This document shows positions 63,905-64,000 of a DNA stretch of 64,000 nucleotides, one piece after another. A program made the translations under genes and the position numbers. Numbering within the stretch: the first letter of the stretch is position 1; the number at the start of each line of letters is the position of its first letter. The stretch covers positions 862,501 through 926,500 of the forward strand of contig JACVVK020000170.1 in assembly GCA_018292915.2 (NCBI GenBank), read 5' to 3'. This DNA comes from Batillaria attramentaria. Taxonomy: Eukaryota; Mollusca; Gastropoda; Batillariidae. The notes beneath the pieces were generated by a model, which did no database searches, was not told the DNA's origin, and was given only the letters and a program-made list of their open reading frames with translations.

Positions 63905-64000
63905 GATGAAAAGTAGGGTGCAGTTCAAACAAATACAGCCAGTAAAGTTTTCTGCGTTTGGAGATACGAAAATGTTTAGGTTTGGGTAGTCCGAATTCAA

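Overview
This window is non-coding DNA from a complex eukaryote. It contains no convincing host gene. Its base composition, very dense dinucleotide and trinucleotide microsatellites, several tRNA-derived SINE families and small inverted-repeat DNA transposons fit an invertebrate genome. A marine mollusc, perhaps a gastropod, is my best guess (inference, low confidence). Almost every open reading frame over 60 codons is a translation of a microsatellite, a SINE or a homopolymer. The only recognisable protein homology is the frameshifted C-terminal end of a non-LTR retrotransposon reverse transcriptase ORF near 62.5-62.9 kb (minus strand).

Layout. 0-3.9 kb: microsatellites, a SINE-C and LINE 3' ends. 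3.92-4.92 kb: a homogeneous 91-bp satellite, 11 copies. 5-8.1 kb: inverted repeats, an empty target site for a MITE and a dispersed ~150-bp repeat. 8.1-9.0 kb: a 395-bp long-inverted-repeat MITE followed by a MITE-M copy. 9.3-14.4 kb: SINEs, (CA)n arrays and a 56-bp-period minisatellite. 14.4-24.6 kb: SINE-B copies, one with a SINE-A nested in it, plus LINE 3' ends and a MITE-M. 24.6-29 kb: poorer in repeats, with one foldback element. 29-37 kb: (GT)n/(CA)n arrays, SINE pairs and a SINE-B inside an ACGTC-rich minisatellite. 37-49.3 kb: MITE-M copies, SINE-C copies, foldback elements and a tail-to-tail SINE-A pair. 49.3-52.8 kb: sparse, G-rich runs. 52.8-64 kb: SINE-A copies, the longest (GT)n, a tandem duplication interrupted by the truncated LINE, and a last MITE-M.

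The mobile-element community is the story of the window. Three tRNA-headed SINE families are present: SINE-A (~29 copies), SINE-B (5 copies) and SINE-C (11 copies). They carry three different tails (CACC-like tetranucleotide, poly-A, ATT trinucleotide), which suggests three different LINE partners. A fourth, ultra-short (~60 bp) retroposon has its own 11-15 bp target-site duplications. It shares the 3'-terminal motif GRCGTTAARCCC with SINE-A, so both may use the same partner. A seven-copy palindromic MITE (MITE-M, ~280-300 bp) inserts with a 3-bp CWG duplication, and the window happens to contain a related empty site for one insertion. Nested insertions give a relative chronology in several places.
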